This document shows positions 61,557 to 64,000 of a stretch of 64,000 nt of DNA, one piece after another; position 1 is the stretch's first letter, and each line of letters starts with the position of its first letter. The translations under genes were made by a program, and so were the position numbers. The notes under the pieces are model-generated. The model worked only from the letters and a program-made list of their open reading frames with translations, ran no database searches and was not told where the DNA came from. Origin of the DNA: Pseudomonas nitroreducens NBRC 12694 (lineage in GTDB: Bacteria; Pseudomonadota; Gammaproteobacteria; Pseudomonadales; Pseudomonadaceae); assembly GCF_002091755.1 (NCBI RefSeq), contig NZ_BDAI01000001.1, positions 434,001-498,000 on the forward strand, in the 5' to 3' direction.

Positions 61557-63133
61557 TCGCCGTGCCCCCGCAACTTCCCAGGCGGCGCTATCGCCGCCTG
61601 ACCGTCATCATCCTCAGCGGCCTGATCGCGGCGCTGACCGCCGGCGCCGGCGCCGCGCTGCTGATGGTGCACCAGCATGTCCGCCAACTGGCCCATCCCG
61701 ATGCCCACAGCGAGCTGTGGCAGGCCTACCAGCTGCGGGCCGAGCTGGAGCGCTCGTTGAACAGCGCCCGGCAGGTACTCGCCGGGGAGAGCGACAGCGA
61801 TGCCCTGGCAACCCGTGTCGAAGTGCTCGCCAGCCTCCTGCCGCCGCTGCGTAATACGCCCGTCTACAACTACCTGGCCGTACCCCGCCCGGAAGTGCAG
61901 GCAACCCTGGAAAAGATCCAGCACCTGAGTGACGCCTGGCTCAAGCGTGCGCCATGGGGGCAGCCGCAGGCCGCGAAACTGCTGGCCGGCGAGATGCTGC
62001 ACGAGCTGCCGCCTCTGCTCGAACCCACCCACGAACTGGTGGTGGTCACCAACATTGCCCTGACCAACTACATGGACGCCGAACGCCAGGACCTGCAGCG
62101 CGCCTTCAACCTGCTGGCCTGGGTGCTTTTCGGCCTCGGCCTGTGCAGTGTGCTGCTGGCCTTGCGGGTGATCGCCAATTCGCGGCGCAAGCTCCTGCTC
62201 ACCCAGCGCCTGCATGACCTCAACCAGTCGCTGGAGCAGCGCGTCGAGCAGCGCACCCAGGAATTGAGCGAACGCAAGGCGCTGCTGCGCTATATCCTCG
62301 ACACCAGCCCCAGCGACGTGGCGCTGCTCAGCGACGAAGACTCCCGCGCCCACTACGTCAGCCCGCGGCTGCTACAGCGCACCGGCATCCGCCCGCACGA
62401 ACCCTTCACCCTGAGTCGACTGTTCGACGATCCCGACGAGGAAGCACGCTTCCGCCAGTCCCTGGCCGATCACGGCCAACTGGACAGTTGGGAGACCCGC
62501 CTGGCGGGCAATCCGCCTTTCTGGGCGATCGTCTGGGCACGGCGCATGGAGGTGGACGGACGCCCCGCCTCGCTGGTGTGGAGCTTCGACATCAACCAGC
62601 GCAAGACCATGGAACAGGAGTTGCGCCTGCTGGCCACCACCGATCCGCTGACCGGCCTGCAGAACCGCCATGCCTTCGTCAAACGCGGCGTCGCCCTACT
62701 CAAGAGCGCACAGCGCTACGACCGCCAGTGCTCGGCGCTGATGCTGGACATCGACTTCTTCAAGCCGATCAACGATACCCACGGCCACGCCTTCGGCGAT
62801 GCCGTGCTTCAAGCCGTGGCGAAGGAGTTGACGCAGGGACTGCGCGAAGTGGACCTGCTTGGCCGCCTGGGTGGCGAGGAGTTCGCCGCAATCCTTCCCG
62901 AAACCGACCTGCAGCAGGCGCTGCAGGTCGCCGAGCGGGTACGCAACAGCGTCCAGGCACTGTCCTTCACCAGCGAAGACGGCAGCCGCGTGCGTCTCAC
63001 CCTGAGCATCGGCGTGGCGGCCCGGCGCGAAGGCGAGCTGCGCCTGGAGGACCTGCTCGCCCGCGCCGACCGGGCCCTCTACCGGGCCAAGGCCGGCGGC
63101 CGCAACCGCACGGAGACCGCACCCGGCATTTAG
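61553..63133 (+). CDS. Membrane diguanylate cyclase with PAS-like domain
   Basis: This 526-residue protein has GTG start 61553, TM1 about 16-38, a periplasmic region (about 40-180) and TM2 about 185-205. A coiled coil and PAS-like domain (about 230-345) and a C-terminal GGEEF domain (about 360-520) follow. The active site is LGRLGGEEFAAIL, and the inhibitory I-site RxxD is present as REVD five residues before GGEEF. It should make c-di-GMP and be subject to product inhibition. It is coupled to the upstream periplasmic protein. P. aeruginosa PA2870 is the likely counterpart. Confidence 0.92.
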   Translation: MIAVPPQLPRRRYRRLTVIILSGLIAALTAGAGAALLMVHQHVRQLAHPDAHSELWQAYQLRAELERSLNSARQVLAGESDSDALATRVEVLASLLPPLRNTPVYNYLAVPRPEVQATLEKIQHLSDAWLKRAPWGQPQAAKLLAGEMLHELPPLLEPTHELVVVTNIALTNYMDAERQDLQRAFNLLAWVLFGLGLCSVLLALRVIANSRRKLLLTQRLHDLNQSLEQRVEQRTQELSERKALLRYILDTSPSDVALLSDEDSRAHYVSPRLLQRTGIRPHEPFTLSRLFDDPDEEARFRQSLADHGQLDSWETRLAGNPPFWAIVWARRMEVDGRPASLVWSFDINQRKTMEQELRLLATTDPLTGLQNRHAFVKRGVALLKSAQRYDRQCSALMLDIDFFKPINDTHGHAFGDAVLQAVAKELTQGLREVDLLGRLGGEEFAAILPETDLQQALQVAERVRNSVQALSFTSEDGSRVRLTLSIGVAARREGELRLEDLLARADRALYRAKAGGRNRTETAPGI

Positions 63134-63144
63134 CGGGGGCAGCC

Positions 63145-63945
63145 CTAGCCGAAGATGGTCACCGTCTGCCGGCCGATCGCCAGGAGCTGGCCATCGGCCG
63201 ACCAGGTCTGGGCGGCGATGTGCCCGTAACCGTCGCGGGCATGCTCGATGGTCGCCAGGTACTGGCACCAGCCATTGGCGGGCATCGAGGGCAGCGGCTG
63301 GACGAACTCCACGGTCCAGGTCAGCGAGCTGGAAGGCGCTGGCGATTTCAGATGCGGCAGGTTGGCCGGCGGCCAGGCGTCGATCAGCGCCAGCAGGTGG
63401 CTGATCTCCATCGGCTCCTCGCCCACGTCGCCGCCGCGGAAGCGCATCCAGCCACCCATCTCGCGCTCGCGACTGGCCGAGAACGGCATGTGCCCGACCG
63501 CCCAGCGCATGGCGATATTCTGGGTGAAGGCCGGCATCAGCTTGCGAATGTACGGCAGTTCCTGGCAGTCCTCGACGGCCTTGAACATCGGTGGCGGCAG
63601 GCCGTCCATCTGCACGGTGGATTCGCGTCCCACACCGAAGCTGCCTTGCGCCAGCAGCACCACCTGCCCGTTCTGCACCGCGCGGCAGAATACCTGGCTG
63701 ACCGACTTGCCCTCCCGCAGCACTTCGGCCTCGAAGCTCACCGGCACTTCCACCTCGATGGGGCCGACGAAAGTGATCGCCAGCGAACGCACCGGTCGTC
63801 CGGCCTCGGCCACCGCCGCCATGGCCTCGTAGGCCAGCGCCGCCACCAGGCCGCCGAAACTCGCACGGCCCTGCGCCCAGGCGGCGGGGATGACAATGGA
63901 CAGCGGTGCGGCACGCACCGCCCGGAGCAGTTCGCTGAAGGACAT
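63145..63945 (-). CDS. Acyl-CoA thioesterase, hot-dog fold
   Basis: This 266-residue cytosolic protein is built of two hot-dog domains (thioesterase-like superfamily, 4HBT_3). The first domain contains AWAQGRASFGGLVAALAYEAM and RSLAITFVGPIEVEV; the second contains PSSSLTWTVEFVQPLP and ARDGYGHIAAQTWSADGQLLAIGRQ. The RASFGG-type Gly segment aligns with acyl-CoA pockets of TesB relatives. Substrate unknown. It converges on the diguanylate cyclase gene with 11 bp between the stops. Confidence 0.85.
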   Translation of the reverse strand: MSFSELLRAVRAAPLSIVIPAAWAQGRASFGGLVAALAYEAMAAVAEAGRPVRSLAITFVGPIEVEVPVSFEAEVLREGKSVSQVFCRAVQNGQVVLLAQGSFGVGRESTVQMDGLPPPMFKAVEDCQELPYIRKLMPAFTQNIAMRWAVGHMPFSASREREMGGWMRFRGGDVGEEPMEISHLLALIDAWPPANLPHLKSPAPSSSLTWTVEFVQPLPSMPANGWCQYLATIEHARDGYGHIAAQTWSADGQLLAIGRQTVTIFG

Positions 63946-64000
63946 GATCGGACTTCCCTGAGGCTTCTGGAAAATGGCAGCTGGTTGCGATCTTAGGGGC

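Overview
The window is a high-GC Gammaproteobacterial chromosome segment and is almost certainly from a Pseudomonas of the aeruginosa group or a close relative such as the nitroreducens/citronellolis line. The reasons are the OprI lipoprotein gene, EF-P carrying the Arg32 loop next to its rhamnosyltransferase EarP, a SagS-type hybrid kinase beside an OspR/glutathione peroxidase pair, an OhrR/Ohr pair, and a gene order that, from memory, follows P. aeruginosa PAO1 from about PA2811 to PA2871. No phage, integrase, IS element or CRISPR array was seen.

Layout. 1-13.6 kb: a YadGH-type ABC exporter, a GST, a transglutaminase-like protein, a FadE acyl-CoA dehydrogenase, small envelope proteins, a TerC-like membrane protein, a HAD phosphatase, a tRNA array (three Gly-GCC and one Glu-TTC) behind one strong promoter, a second GST, free-methionine-(R)-sulfoxide reductase and a DUF815 ATPase. 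13.7-25.6 kb: SagS-like sensor, ospR-gpx with a 38-bp palindromic operator, msrB, an AlaA-type aminotransferase, htpX, tpm, a small CsrA-like protein, a LigB-family dioxygenase, a DEAD-box helicase and a crotonase. 25.8-29.1 kb: a Gly/Ser/Thr-rich repeat lipoprotein followed by a ShlB/FhaC-type outer-membrane transporter, the most unusual locus in the window. 29.1-46.6 kb: core genes including class II DAHP synthase, an M48 lipoprotein, YcaQ, LysR regulators, a TSUP permease, ohrR/ohr, efp/earP, tRNA-Ser, oprI, an L,D-transpeptidase, tesA and the YbbA/YbbP ABC system. 46.6-53.1 kb: greB, then a four-gene tricarballylate module (tcuR, tcuA, tcuB, tcuC) closed by a decayed second copy of the greB 3' end, which marks it as an insertion. 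53.2-64 kb: LigT/ThpR, YeiE-like and YeiH-like genes, DoxX, an MltF-like transglycosylase, TatD, a chemoreceptor, a DUF962 protein, a periplasmic sulfite-oxidase-fold protein overlapping a diguanylate cyclase, and a thioesterase.

How the genes work together. Thiol and peroxide defence is heavily represented: OspR/Gpx, OhrR/Ohr, MsrB, free-Met-O reductase and two GSTs. Both redox repressors have visible candidate operators. Surface and sessile-lifestyle functions recur: SagS, diguanylate cyclase, the chemoreceptor, OprI, L,D-transpeptidase, and the lipoprotein/TpsB pair. Intergenic REP-type palindromic elements occur three times and strong intrinsic terminators separate most transcription units. 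Start codons were set by signal peptides, Shine-Dalgarno spacing and family length. Several differ from the longest possible reading frame.
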